Positions 1-11,031 of a stretch of 64,000 bases of DNA are shown here, one piece after another. The translations under genes and the position numbers were made by a program. Position 1 is the stretch's first letter, and the number at the start of each line of letters is the position of its first letter. The notes beneath the pieces are model-generated. The model ran no database searches. It was not told the origin of the DNA and saw only the letters and a program-made list of their open reading frames with translations. The DNA is from Ophiura sarsii (lineage: Eukaryota > Echinodermata > Ophiuroidea > Amphilepidida > Ophiuridae): NCBI GenBank assembly GCA_035610835.1, contig CM069442.1, positions 3,087,353 through 3,151,352 of the forward strand, in the 5' to 3' direction.

Positions 1-3
1 TAG

Positions 4-574
4 ATGATAAAATATTTTAGTAATTTGGTTTGCATATTATTAAAGTATATATCGTTGAGCATTATTGGTGAAAATAGGGAAGATATTATTATTACATTAA
101 TATTTTTTGAGATATTGATATTTTTAGCGAGTATTATGTGTCTTCATTACATTATTGTGTCATATCATATTCAAACATGTTGATGCATTGACAGCTCCTG
201 TGGAAAAGCCATTTTTACACATACTCGCTAAAAATAGCAATATCTCAAAAAATATTAATGTAATATCTTCCCTATTTTCACCAACAGGGTTGTAGCTAGC
301 CACATTTTAGTGCCGGCTAAAATCTCTCACATTTCTCGCCACACTCTGGCATTCTCAGCCATTTTGTGGTATTTGATGTACATTTGCTCAATTTTTGAGT
401 CTTAGAGCTGGTTAATTTGCCTGAAAATTGCTGTGAGTGCCGGTTGTTTAGCCTTAGTGCCGGTCGCTACCGACCGGCACCGACCAGTGTAGCTACATCC
501 CTGTTCACCAATAATGCTCAACGATATTATGCTTTAATAATATGCAAACCAAATTACTAAAATATTTTATCATC
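4..574. mobile_element. long palindromic MITE-like element, split by a later insertion
   Basis: The left arm (about 4-137) is an inverted copy of the right arm (about 218-276 plus 504-574). The arms match over more than 120 bp, with a loop at about 138-217. The right arm is interrupted by the small element at 285-503. No coding capacity is seen. The element may begin just before the window. It looks like a foldback or MITE-type DNA transposon; the family is not recognised. Confidence 0.75.
285..503. mobile_element. hAT-like MITE nested in the palindrome
   Basis: The 219 bp insert starts CAGGGTTGTAGC and ends with the inverted form GCTACATCCCTG. It is flanked by an exact 8 bp duplication, TTCACCAA (277-284 and 504-511). 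An 8 bp target duplication and CAGGG-type ends are typical of the hAT superfamily. It is non-coding. The insertion is younger than the palindrome because it breaks the right arm. Confidence 0.8.
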
Positions 575-575
575 G

Positions 576-3102
576 AGGAGAAAATGGCCTCCAAAGTTGG
601 GTATTTTTTTTTTTGGACCACCCTGTATATTATATTGAATCGACATGATCGAGGTTGAGTAGTACTAATTTACTGCTCACAAAAAGTATTCATTTCAATG
701 GTCGTGGGTCCAGTTTCAAAAGTGACAATCATCCTATAGAAAAAGGTTTGCATTACTGTTTAGAATGATCAGATTAGTTAGTGCTTTTCAATAGGGATGA
801 GTGTCACTTTTGAAACTGGACCCATGATCATTGAAATGACAATAACTCCGCTCCGCAACATCGTATCTCAACGATCAAGGTGTCAAAATATGCAGAACAA
901 AATTATGCACTTGATTATTTGCTTCGATTAATGCATACCCTTTCGAGCTGTTATGTATTGGATCATTTCTAAGTGTTTCGATACTCTTTGTGAGCAGTTT
1001 AGTAGCAGAGTCTTGATTTTTGAGAAGAATACTCCAATATAGTAGACAAATTTTGAATGAAAACTGTGAGTAGTGTGTTGAACCAGGAAAGTTGATAATA
1101 GAAGGAAGGAGGCCGCTCGAAACCACAATCAAAGTTAGGGATGTTCATATCATTGACTATAGAGGGCGACATTTTTTTTTTGGGGGGGGGGGGAATTGTA
1201 GAAATATGTAGAAAACTCCATGTTTACCTCTTTTAAATACAGCGATGTAGGTGCGCTGTGGCTAGGGTGTATTCACTGATGTCTAAATAACCCCACACAA
1301 GCAACTAGACATCATGAAAGTAAACCCTTAATTACCTAAAATGGTTTTAAAATGTGCATGACTTGCCCAGTTTTCAGCCTATGAGGCAAACTTCTTTTGG
1401 TTATAACTTTTTTATTGTTCTGCCTGCAGACAAGGTTGAACCATCATTTTTTATTGTAAAGTACTTTGTTTCCATGTAATCCATTTTCAAAGAGATAATT
1501 TTATTTTCAAAATTTTATGAACATGCCTATCAAAGTACATCCGCCCATTCAGTATCAATCGGCTTAACTTCGATCGATCAAATAATTCCCTATCGCGAGA
1601 GAATTCACTTCACTCATGCATGCCCGTAACAAAAGCTTGTCGTTTCCGGAGTATTCGTTGTTCAGATTAATTCTATACACGACCTTCAATTTCAAAACAA
1701 GCTTTACTGTTTAAAGAATGACCTACATTTGGCGGGTTATTTTCGAATGAAAGTATCCATTCAACATGCGTGTTGGTCACAGATTTAGATTCTGTGATTG
1801 TTCGTTCATAATTCTGAAAGTTTGAAACCTGGAGTTTAGTTCCCTCTAATAAAGCCGACACATGGATGCCCTGCCTATGAGCCTGGTGAGTGAACTCCAT
1901 AGCAAGTCATGAGTGTATAGAGCATGTATGGTAGGTACAACAAACCCAGATTTTGACCCGGCCAGCGTGCAAAATGCACGATGCTACAGATTTGACCTGG
2001 AAACAGGAGCGTGAATCACCAAAAATAAATGAATTTTTGAAAAATGAATGTGTAATTTTTTCCCCCCATATCTTTCATAATGTCACAATTCTGTGACAGA
2101 AATTTCTTGGGACACTTTTTCTTAAAAATGTTCCTTAAAATACTAAGTCAAAATCTGAAATGGGTTGCCAAATTCAGCAGTCATGATACATAGAAAATGG
2201 GCAAACTACCCCTATTTAAAAAAAAATGAAAACTTGGCATTACCATGAAGGAGTTGAGTACCAGAGCTGAAATTTGGTTTACAAGTAGATATGATACATA
2301 TGTTCAACTGCTGCAAATCTCAAAAAATGTTTTAACCGATCACGGGGTCAACCATTGACAAGACGGAGGGGTCTTTTCGACATTTTTTCACCTGGACCCA
2401 ACTTTGGAGCCATGCCATTTTTTTAATAAATACATTGATGAGTTTATACTTGCTTGTGGCTATAGACATGTGACCCTAGATTACTCATATGCAATATGGG
2501 ATTCATGTGACCCCCCATAGGGTCACAGCATGACCCCCCAAAGCCTGAAAAACACTTCCGGCTGAATAAAGTGGCTACTTTGGTGGGCAATAGCATAAAA
2601 AGTAAAGGAGATACAGTTGATTTGAGGTCAGATTCTTGAAATATGGCCAAAAGTAAGTTAAAATACCAACTTTCAGCTTTCTACCTAGTACGAAGACTGA
2701 AATATAAGCTTCCAAAGTCGGGCGATATTACAAATATGACTTTTCGTGAATCTTGAACGTCAAAAAGCGCGTTCTCGACCATATTTCAACGGGCCATATC
2801 TGGAAAACGATATGGAGTATGATTTTACTTTTTTGCATGTGTTAATTTTTGCCATAGTCCATTAATCTGATGAAGTTTCATCAAAATCTGAAAGGGTCAC
2901 CTGGGAACTTTTTAGAAAATTGGTTGATTTGGGTATAATGGTACATAATTCTGTACATCCAATGTGATCAAGCATCCAAAGTTGTAGAATTAAGAAAATG
3001 GATTGCTCAAAGCAACATTCATGAGTGCAAATTTCCTCAGCTTTCCTGTATGAGTGAGTATCACTGATCTTATTTTGTGTGTATATTTTTGTGTGTTGAC
3101 AG
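576..3102. other. 5' intron or flank of NOLC1, no exon recognised
   Basis: This is AT-rich DNA ending in the splice acceptor used by the exon at 3103 (TTGACAG at 3096-3102). An inverted repeat lies at 655-1005: arms near 689-738 and 786-838, with outer arms near 668-690 and 980-1003. A G-run lies at about 1182-1193. I searched for a LisH-encoding exon, which NOLC1 needs at its N-terminus, and found none, so the 5' exons are probably before position 1. Confidence 0.5.
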
Positions 3103-5427
3103 GTCATTCCAGAAAATGATGTGCCAACTATAACTGAAATGTATGACGTGTGGCAGAAAAGTCCACGAGGGTCTCCTGTTGGCAGTGGTCAGAAGCGAAA
3201 GACATCCCCTGGAAAATCTGATCGAGAAGGACCACCAGTAAAGAAAAAGCTGAGGGCAGCTGACATTCCACCTTTCAAGGGAACAGCTGCAATGAAGAAG
3301 TCAACAGCAGATTCTGACTCATCCGATTCAGACAGCGATAGTAGCTCATCAGATGAGGAACCAGCCAAGAAACCTGTCACTAAAGGAGCAGTTGGCGCGA
3401 AGAGAAAAGCAGAAAGTAGCAGTTCTGAGGATTCCACCTCAGAGGAAGACACACCAAAGCAAACGGTGAAAACCCCTTCTAAAACTCCCACAAAGCCACC
3501 TGTTAAGAAATCTAAAGAAGAATCTAGTAGTTCAGATTCATCCAGCTCTGATGAGGAGGATGAAGTAGAAAAGAAACCCACAAAGCCAGCTGCAAAAGAC
3601 CAATTTCCATTACAGAAGTTCATAAAACCACGTCACAAAACAATGGATAGCTCAAGTGACAGTGACGAAGAAAAAGAAATAGTGCAAAAACCACTCCAAC
3701 CAACTTCTAAAGCAACCAAAGGTAAACCTACCCCAACAAAGAAAGCAGAATCCAGCTCTGATGACAGTAGCGAGGACAGTTCAAGTGACGACGAAGCACC
3801 AGCAAAATCTAAATCAGCGACTCCTGTAGCCAAGAAAACTCCAGCAAAGAAAGCTGAGAGCAGTAGTAGCGAGGACAGTTCAAGCGACGAGGACGAAGCA
3901 CCAGCAAAACCTAAATCAGCGACTCCTGTAGCCAAGAAAACTCCAGCAAAGAAAGCCGAGAGTAGTAGTAGCGAGGACAGTTCAAGCGACGAGGACGAAG
4001 CACCAGCAAAACCTAAATCAGCGACACCTGTAGCCAAGAAAACTCCAGCAAAGAAAGCTGAGAGCAGTAGTAGCGAGGACAGTTCAAGCGAGGACGAAGC
4101 ACCAGCAAAACCTAAATCAGCGACACCTGTAGCAAAGAAAACTCCAGCAAAGAAAGCTGAGAGCAGTAGTAGCGAGGACAGTTCAAGTGACGAGGACGAA
4201 GCACCAGCAAAACCTAAATCAGCGACTCCTGTAGCCAAGAAAACTCCAGCAAAGAAAGCCGAGAGCAGTAGTAGCGAGGACAGTTCAAGCGATGAGGACG
4301 AAGCACCAGCAAAACCTAAATCAGCGACACCTGTAGCCAAGAAAACTCCAGCAAAGAAAGCTGAGAGCAGTAGTAGCGAGGACAGTTCAAGCGAGGACGA
4401 AGCACCAGCAAAATCTAAAGCAGTGACTCCTGTAGCCAAGAAAACCCCAGCAAAGAAAGCTGCGAGCAGTAGTAGCGAGGACAGTTCAAGCGAGGACGAA
4501 GCACCAGCAAAACCTAAATCAGCGACACCTGTAGCCAAGAAAACTCCAGCAAAGAAAGCTGAGAGCAGTAGTAGCGAGGACAGTTCAAGCGAGGACGAAG
4601 CACCAGCAAAACCTAAATCAGCGACACCTGTAGCCAAGAAAACTCCAGCAAAGAAAGCTGAGAGCAGTAGTAGCGAGGACAGTTCAAGCGAGGACGAAGC
4701 ACCAGCAAAACCTAAATCAGCGACTCCTGTAGCCAAGAAAACTCCAGTAAAGAAAGCAGAGTCGAGCTCTGATGATAGCAGCGAGGACAGTTCAAGTGAG
4801 GACGAAGCCCCTTCAAAACCTAAAGCAGCGACTCCTGTGGCAAAGAAAACTCCAGTGAAGAAAGTTGAGAGCAGTAGTAGCGAGGACAGTTCAAGCGAGG
4901 ATGAAGCACCAGCAAAATCTAAAGCAGTGACTCCTGTAGTAAAGAAAACTCCAGCAAAGAAAGCTGAGAGCAGTAGCAGTGAGGACAGTTCTAGTGAGGA
5001 TGAGAAAATGGACACAACACCAGCTCTTGCCAAAAAGGCAGCACCTATAAAAAGAACTCAAAATAGCAGCTCAGACTCTGACAGCTCAGACTCTGACTCT
5101 GATGATGAGGATAGTAAGAAAACGCCCTCAAAACCAAAGACAGTATTTCAAAAACCTCTGACTCTAACACCAATAGTAAAGAAAGATTCCAGTAGTTCAG
5201 AAGACTCTTCTTCTTCAGAGGATGAGGGTACATCAAAAAAACCTTCATCTAAACTCACCAATGGGAAGATGCCTACTTCAGCCAAGAAGGCCACAACACC
5301 AGCTAAGAAGGCAGGCACACCTGTCCTGACAAATGGTCATATTGGAGGCAGTTCATCCAGTGATAGTGACAGTGAGAGCTCTGATAGAGAACAGAAAGCA
5401 GCTAACAAAACTAAGCATCTAACAAAG
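3103..5427 (+). CDS. NOLC1: NOLC1 repeat exon (2325 bp)
   Basis: The exon runs from acceptor TTGACAG|GTC to donor AAG|GTATGT and encodes 775 codons in phase 0. The apparent start at 3121 is a GTG inside the exon, so it is not a real start; reading is open from 3103. The first residues finish the LisH-adjacent segment. Then come Lys-rich linkers and Ser/acidic blocks such as [13 protein letters not shown], each followed by [15 protein letters not shown]. These are dense CK2 sites (S-x-x-E/D) and TP sites for proline-directed kinases. A frame also stays open on the opposite strand across the array (3633-5033), which is a by-product of the repeats. Confidence 0.93.
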
Positions 5428-8400
5428 GTATGTACTATGTTGTGAAAAGAATCATATCCCAACAGATACAGTACTTTCTCTTTTTAATCATGTAGTCAAA
5501 TCTGTCTAAATATGAATCTTGGCTAATTTGCTAGTGAAGAGATTACTCACAAAATATTGTAATCCTTGAAATAATTTGTATTAATAAGATGCACTTCATC
5601 GAGAAGAGGCATTTAATTTGATGAGCACTGTCCGGACAGGGGTCAGACCCCCACCCTTTTTATTTTTGCCCCACCCTTTTTACAGAGCCACCCTTTTTAT
5701 TTGAGAATGTTCAACCCCCACCCTTTATACCGAAAAGGGATATTTTGATCATTTTGTGCATTCAAATTTGAAAAGGCACTCATTGGAAAAAAGGACAAAG
5801 TGGCAGAAACATCCCGGGAGCCGTTTTGTTTTTCGGGCGGGTCCCGGGATTCCCGAAATTATTCATCAAAAAATATAATTGAAGAAAAAAAAAATATATA
5901 TAAGCTTACTTAAAAAACACCTTGCCGGCTATATCACGATTATTTAATGCAAATTTATAGAGTAGATTCATTTCAAATGCATTTTTGGTACTCTTATGCT
6001 CCCTAAAATGTGATATTACGCTGCGTACGACACTTTCGTAGTCCCGTCGAATTTCCATTTTGAAAAAATGTCACGATTTCAACAATAGATGGCGCTATAT
6101 AACAACAAACCAGGGAGCTCCCTGGTTTGTTGTTATATAGCGCCATCTATATTGTTGAAACCAATTTAAAGATGGCGACTTTTTAATTTCGAATCGGAAG
6201 TATCGGACCCGATATCGGATACATATTTATGACATAACTAGCGCTAGCGAGCCGACAAGGTCAGTATTTTGATTATTTTGATGATTGCTGAAAAACCCCC
6301 ACCCTTTTTATTTTATCGCCACGCTTTATACAACTACACCCTTTATATCAGAAATATTCTAACCCCCACCCTTTTGTTAATATTTTGATTTCTGAAGTCC
6401 CACGCTGTATAAAGCGTGCCGTCCGGACTATGATGAGTCTACGGCTTACACTAATCAAATTATTAGTTAATAGATGAATTATATTTTTCTGTACTCTTGA
6501 AACCTTGCAATATACACCTAACATGAACAGTTCAAGACCAGGTACACTGTACTTCGACGTTGGTTAATCCAAAATCAATAATCGGTACCAAACATCTGAG
6601 ATAAACATTAAATGAGCAAATTTCTTCTCCATAGTTTGATGATACCCCTCATCCATAAAAACCGAGGGGATAGTTTTGAAGTTATATGATGGTATAAATG
6701 ACCACAAATAATGAAAACAAAGTTGCACTAAAATAAGGATTCTATGGGATATCAATGCTTTAGTGTGTGATAACACAGTGAAAATGTATGCGTAAAGACT
6801 TCCTGTCATGCTTGTTATTACTCATTCATCCAGATACCTGACTGGTTCAGATAGTGCAGAGTGGACAATACAAATCAATGATATCCCATAGAAAAACAAT
6901 TCTAGCGGAACTTTGTTGTTAGTAATTAAGCGTGGCTGTTGAATCGTCATGAAGTATCCATTTGATTTTTATGAATGAGATATTGAACTACAGAGAAAAA
7001 TGTGCTCATTTAATGTATCTGGGAATTTTGAAGTTTAGTAGAGGCAGAATTGTACCATGCCTCAGCTGCTCAAGATCATATCATTTCCTATCATGTCAAC
7101 TGCACTACATTGGAGTTTGTATGTCTGACTTGGCTTTATAAGCCGACTCACCGTAGACTTATAGACTTAACATGGTGCTATAGCAATACATGGGTCTTTT
7201 GCCGGTGATTATATCCCGTTGTTTTCACCACCATACACCCACTAACATGTAAATATATGTACCTGTTTGGGGCGTTGGCGTATACACACAAGCGTTGAAA
7301 GACGGAAGATACATACGCATGCGTAAAAGTTGCGCCTGTTAAGTTATTTTTACTGTTCAGAGGAAGCCAAAAATATAGTATAGATATGTTTTTGTCCCTT
7401 TAACATGTTTAGAGCTGACTGCCCAATTCCATACATGCCTGTATTCTTTATTCAATGCATTTTGATGTTTCATTTACTTTCATAGAAGAAATCCTCCAAG
7501 TCATCATCATCCAGTGATGATAGTAGTGACGATGAAGACACAGCAGTTACCAAGACGACGCCATCTAGTCAAGGCACCAAACCTACCACTCCAGGATCAA
7601 CAAAAAATGTAAGTTGACAACATCAACAAATCTGAAGGTCTCTGTGTTTTTGCCAAGAAGCTTGAAATGTTTCATGTGTGTTGTACCGATTTGGAGTCGC
7701 TCTAGTGGGCTATGAAATGCAAATCACTCCCAGTAACTCGACAGATCGATTGACCAGTCGCGCACAAGTGGATTGAAGTCGACTGCAGCGATTCAGATGA
7801 GGACTTTGGTCGCGTGTGGGCGCACGCTGTCTTTGATTGCATTCGATTGAACAACATATGACTTAAATTATGTCATCAGGTACAACAAGGATCGCACTTG
7901 TACTGCACTACATTGGAGTTTGTATGTCTGACTTGGCTTTATAAGCTGACTCACCATAGACTTATAGACTTAACATGGTGCTATAGCAATACATGGGTCT
8001 TTTGCCGGTGATTACATCCTGTTGTTTTCACCACCATACACCCACTAACATTGATGCCTATTATAAGGCCAAACATTAAACAAAAAACCAAATTTGTTTC
8101 CAGTAGTGGGCGCGCATTTCACTGAGATGCTTGATTCTTGCGCATTTCTTTTTTTTAATAGAAAAAACGGAAACAACTATTGTTAGGGTGCCATCTTTTG
8201 TCGAAATTGTGTCCAACATGTTTCAAGATGGCGATTGGCTACATACGGCAAACAAGAAAGTCGAAATACACGGCAAATCACATTTTAGCGAGCATAAGAG
8301 TCACGAAAATACACAGATTTGACTAAATAAAACCATTTCAAGTGAATCTACACTATGAATTTGAGCAAAAAAATGAAAATAAAAAAACGCATTTTGCATT

Positions 8401-11031
8401 TGACTTTTCAGGCTTGCTACCGGAAACAAACTTGTTTTGTTTTTTGGTTTAATTATTGCATGCTTCTGGTATATTGGTTCTCATTTCAGCCGATTTCCAT
8501 GTTTCATTACGACGTCCTCAATTCTTCCTGCACATCAGTTGTGGTGTTTCGGCATTATTTTCAGCCTTTTGGGAGCAGTTTACTTTGTTTTTTAACGGTC
8601 ACTTGCACCCTTATGCTTAATTGCAATAATTGTTCCAAAGCTTCCACTATAGTGTTATCAGCTCCAAATTAGGGAGGCTTCTATATTAACAATATTGAAT
8701 ATTTGGCGTGCATTCATGCAGTATGTGCCCTATTGTACGGAGAGATGCAAAAACCGGCATATTCTCACCAATTTGAAACTGATCTGTATCTGTAGGAACA
8801 CTGTTCAGCGGTCACTCCTTGTGGAGCCAAGCGAGGAGTGGTGTATTTAGTGGAGTATTTAGTCTCGTCATTAGTTGAGGTGCTTGATGACTACATACTT
8901 GACTAGTAATCTGCACACTTAAGTGAGGGAGCTTGTCCCAGTCGGGTGAGGTTCACAAAAAGAAGCATTCCATGTCAGTTTTGCAATCAATTGGTCAAAT
9001 CTGTTAATATTTGCCATTTTTATTTCAGAAAACCCCCAAAACCACACCAACACCGTTTAGAAGAGTAAAATCTGAGGATATGGAAGTAGATCCACGACTT
9101 CATGATAATTCATTTGAAGCCAAGGTGAGTTTCTTAATTCGAAGCTAAGGCGAGTTAATTTGTTTGAAGCTAAGGCGAGTTAATTTGTTCGAAGCTAAGG
9201 CGAGTTAATTTGTTTGAAGCTAAGGCGAGTTAATTTGTTCGAAGCTAAGGCGAGTTAATTTGTTTGAAGCTACAGTGAGATAATTCACTTGAACCTAAAA
9301 TGAATCAATTCACTTGAAGCTAAGATAAGTTAATTTCACTTACAGCTAAGATGAGTTAATTTGCTTGAATCTAAGATTGAGGTACTTCGTTTGAAGCTAA
9401 GATGAGTTGATATAACAGCATGTCCGTCACTGCCTGTAGGTGTGTTGTCATTAAGTGGCATGTCTTCATTTGTTGTTAACACAGAATTCTGTGTAAATAT
9501 GCAAGACAAACCTGTGACACAAGTTCTTGTGAAATCAGTAAAGATTGCACTTGCACGCGGAGAGCTTTTCTGGTCGTGCATATTTTGTTCATATTTGGAT
9601 AGCAGATTCAATAACACAAAGCATAGCATGTTTGTAATTATCAGAAAATGTGTAATCATTAGAAAATTTGTAATTCATTCAATTTTGTCTTTGCGTCCAA
9701 AGGAATGATATTTCTATGGAAGCTAATAGGACTGACTCAATCTCCCGACAGTAAGCAAAATTCAAAATATTTTCATGTGAACCTGGCTTCGATAGGCTCC
9801 AATGTCATCCTAAATGTCATGCCAACGGGGCAGGATTATTTTGACAGACTGTTTGCTCCTATGTTATAAAAACTAATTTATTTGTGAAATAGAAATTGCA
9901 TTAATTATTCATACACGTTGTTGTTATTCGTTGAAACTTTTAAACAAATTCAACATAACCATTTGATACCTACATCCAAACATCCCTTGATCATTACACT
10001 GTATGTTTATGTGTGTGAATCAAATATGTACCAACTGCAGGCATCTATAAAATGTCAATTTCACAGCTTTTTATTGAGCCCTCAATCAGTTCAACACACC
10101 CTATACTACACCTCCATTAAATTTATGTTTGCTCCGGAAACGTTTTTGACATGAATATATGTATATGTGATACTTTATCATACCCACCATCATTTGTACA
10201 ATTTTATCATTCATTATTCAAGATCAGGGTGTGAAATAGCAATTTTAGAACCAGGGGCTACTTCTTATACACACATTTCCCCTGGTTTGTAGATTTTCCT
10301 TGAGGACAAGGGGTAATGTATCGTATACTAGGGGCTCTGAATATTAGAGTAAAACCTCTGAAATGTATTATCCTGATGATGAGTGCAATGGAATAACCTG
10401 GGGTCATTTTAAACATAAAAGTTACTTGTGGGTGACAACAATTACACTAAATTTAAAATACTCCTGGTTCTTCTTAATTATTTCAAGCCCTGTTCAAGAT
10501 CAGAGCTCAATTCCTATCATGTCAACTGCACTACATTGGAGCTTGTATGTCTGACTTGGCTTTATAAGCTGACTCACTATAGACTTATAGACTTAACATG
10601 GTGCTATAGCAATACATGGGTCTTTTGCCGGTGATTACATTGTGTTGTTTTCACCACCATACACCCACTAACATGTATATAGATATATGTCCCTGTTGAG
10701 GGCGTTTGGTTAAATGGTGTCATTTGTGTTCCAAAATGGTCTGATTTGACTCAGTATATTATAACTTACTATATGCAGCTATTATCCTTTTCTCTAATTG
10801 CTCAAATCTTTTTAAGTGAGTTTGCTGTGTAAAATCATGAATCATTTATCCATGTTTTTGTTTTCTTTGCAGAGAGGTTCATTTGGCTCATGGGGTGACA
10901 AAGCCAACAAAGATCTTAAGTATGTGAAAGGGAAGCAATTCAGACACGAGAAGACAAAGAAGAAGCGAGGCAGTTATCGAGGTGGACAGATAGACCAAAC
11001 TGTTAATTCCATCAAATTTGACAGTGATTGA
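3103..11031 (+). CDS. NOLC1: NOLC1 / Nopp140 nucleolar and coiled-body phosphoprotein, 5' partial, four exons
   Basis: Join 3103-5427, 7486-7608, 9029-9124 and 10873-11031; all junctions are phase 0 with GT-AG borders, giving about 900 residues. The protein starts within the segment that follows the LisH domain ([10 protein letters not shown] resembles human DIYSFWLKS). It continues as alternating Ser/Glu/Asp blocks and Lys/Pro/Ala blocks. It ends with the diagnostic NOLC1 C-terminal domain: [35 protein letters not shown] and VNSIKFDSD. Family knowledge: Nopp140 shuttles between nucleolus and Cajal bodies, chaperones snoRNPs, and its Ser blocks are heavily phosphorylated by casein kinase 2. 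The LisH-encoding 5' exons are not in view. The very long repeat exon is unlike the many small exons of the human gene. PTEN lies convergently downstream. Identity is very secure because of the C-terminal domain. Confidence 0.95.
3738..5010 (+). repeat. NOLC1: coding tandem array, about 13 units of 99-105 bp
   Basis: About thirteen units, twelve of them full, encode 33-35 residues each: an acidic Ser block, then APAK, then a basic [11 protein letters not shown] linker. Several neighbouring units are nearly identical at the nucleotide level, including silent positions. That points to recent unequal exchange rather than selection on protein alone. The edge units ([14 protein letters not shown]) are more diverged. 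Confidence 0.9.
5626..6430. mobile_element. DNA-transposon-like element in NOLC1 intron
   Basis: The ends share the inverted motif GTCCGGAC (5630-5637 and 6421-6428). The direct repeat TGATGAG flanks it (5619-5625 and 6431-6437). Inside, CCCCCACCCTTTTTATTT-like blocks recur near both ends, and a perfect palindrome lies at 6085-6150. It is non-coding and of unknown family. Confidence 0.55.
6085..6150. repeat. perfect 66 bp palindrome without spacer
   Basis: Two 33 bp arms meet at GAG|CTC (6117/6118). Each arm carries the block AGATGGCGC, and the complementarity continues outward after a small slip. Related AGATGGCGC sequence is found near 53305, so the arm belongs to a dispersed family. Confidence 0.85.
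6505..7050. mobile_element. palindromic MITE, copy A of a two-copy family
   Basis: Inverted arms (about 6585-6755 and 6868-7022) flank a centre containing CCTGACTGGTT. The same layout and sequence recur at 15764-16580. It is non-coding and lies in the intron between NOLC1 exons 3103-5427 and 7486-7608. Confidence 0.65.
7085..7273. repeat. dispersed repeat, copy 1 of 3
   Basis: The repeat begins TTCCTATCATGTCAACTGC and contains ATGGTGCTATAGCAATACAT. It is nearly identical to the copies at 7902-8051 and 10511-10710, in the same orientation. No terminal repeats were identified. It is intronic. Confidence 0.8.
7486..7608 (+). CDS. NOLC1: NOLC1 internal exon (41 codons)
   Basis: Acceptor TTTCATAG|AAG, donor AAT|GTAAGT, phase 0 on both sides. 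It encodes a Lys start, a further Ser/Asp acidic block ([15 protein letters not shown]) and a Thr/Pro linker, continuing the alternating pattern of the repeat exon. Confidence 0.9.
7902..8051. repeat. dispersed repeat, copy 2 of 3
   Basis: This is a shorter copy of the unit at 7085-7273. It starts ACTGCACTACATTGGAG and ends at CCCACTAACAT. It lies in the second NOLC1 intron in view. Confidence 0.8.
8096..8330. repeat. dispersed repeat, related inversely to 53170-53405
   Basis: The block includes TTTCAAGATGGCGATTGGC and a segment ending in GAGCATAAGAG. The reverse complement of most of it is found at 53170-53405. A partial relative sits at 5985-6100. The short open frame at 8131-8322 has no coding character. 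Confidence 0.65.
9029..9124 (+). CDS. NOLC1: NOLC1 exon, start of conserved C-terminal domain
   Basis: Acceptor TATTTCAG|AAA, donor AAG|GTGAGT, 32 codons. It encodes [16 protein letters not shown] and DNSFEAK, matching human NOLC1 (TPFRRV...EVDSR, DNSFDAK). The donor is the first unit of the 25 bp array at 9107-9408. Confidence 0.95.
9107..9408 (+). repeat. 25 bp tandem array spanning the exon/5' splice site
   Basis: Unit 0 (9107-9131) is the real junction, with 18 bp of exon plus GTGAGTT. About eleven further units follow head to tail in the intron, in the same 25 bp register: four typical ones at 9157-9256, and more diverged ones to 9408. The donor dinucleotide is GC in the first five intronic copies (AAGGCGAGT). 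Later copies read CAGTGAGA, AAGATAAGT or AAGATGAGT. Confidence 0.9.
10511..10710. repeat. dispersed repeat, copy 3 of 3
   Basis: Same unit and orientation as 7085-7273, with only scattered substitutions. It lies in the last NOLC1 intron, upstream of the terminal exon. Confidence 0.8.
10873..11031 (+). CDS. NOLC1: NOLC1 terminal exon
   Basis: Acceptor TTCTTTGCAG|AGA, 52 codons plus TGA. It encodes [19 protein letters not shown], then [15 protein letters not shown] and VNSIKFDSD, the most conserved block of the family. There is no sign of truncation. Confidence 0.97.
   Translation, partial: RGSFGSWGDKANKDLKYVKGKQFRHEKTKKKRGSYRGGQIDQTVNSIKFDSD

Noticed and set aside
3633..5033. 466-codon open frame on the - strand inside the NOLC1 exon
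   Set aside because: It is the mirror of a stop-poor tandem coding array. The product is a Leu/Ser/Ala/Gly repeat with no family, while the + strand encodes the recognised protein.
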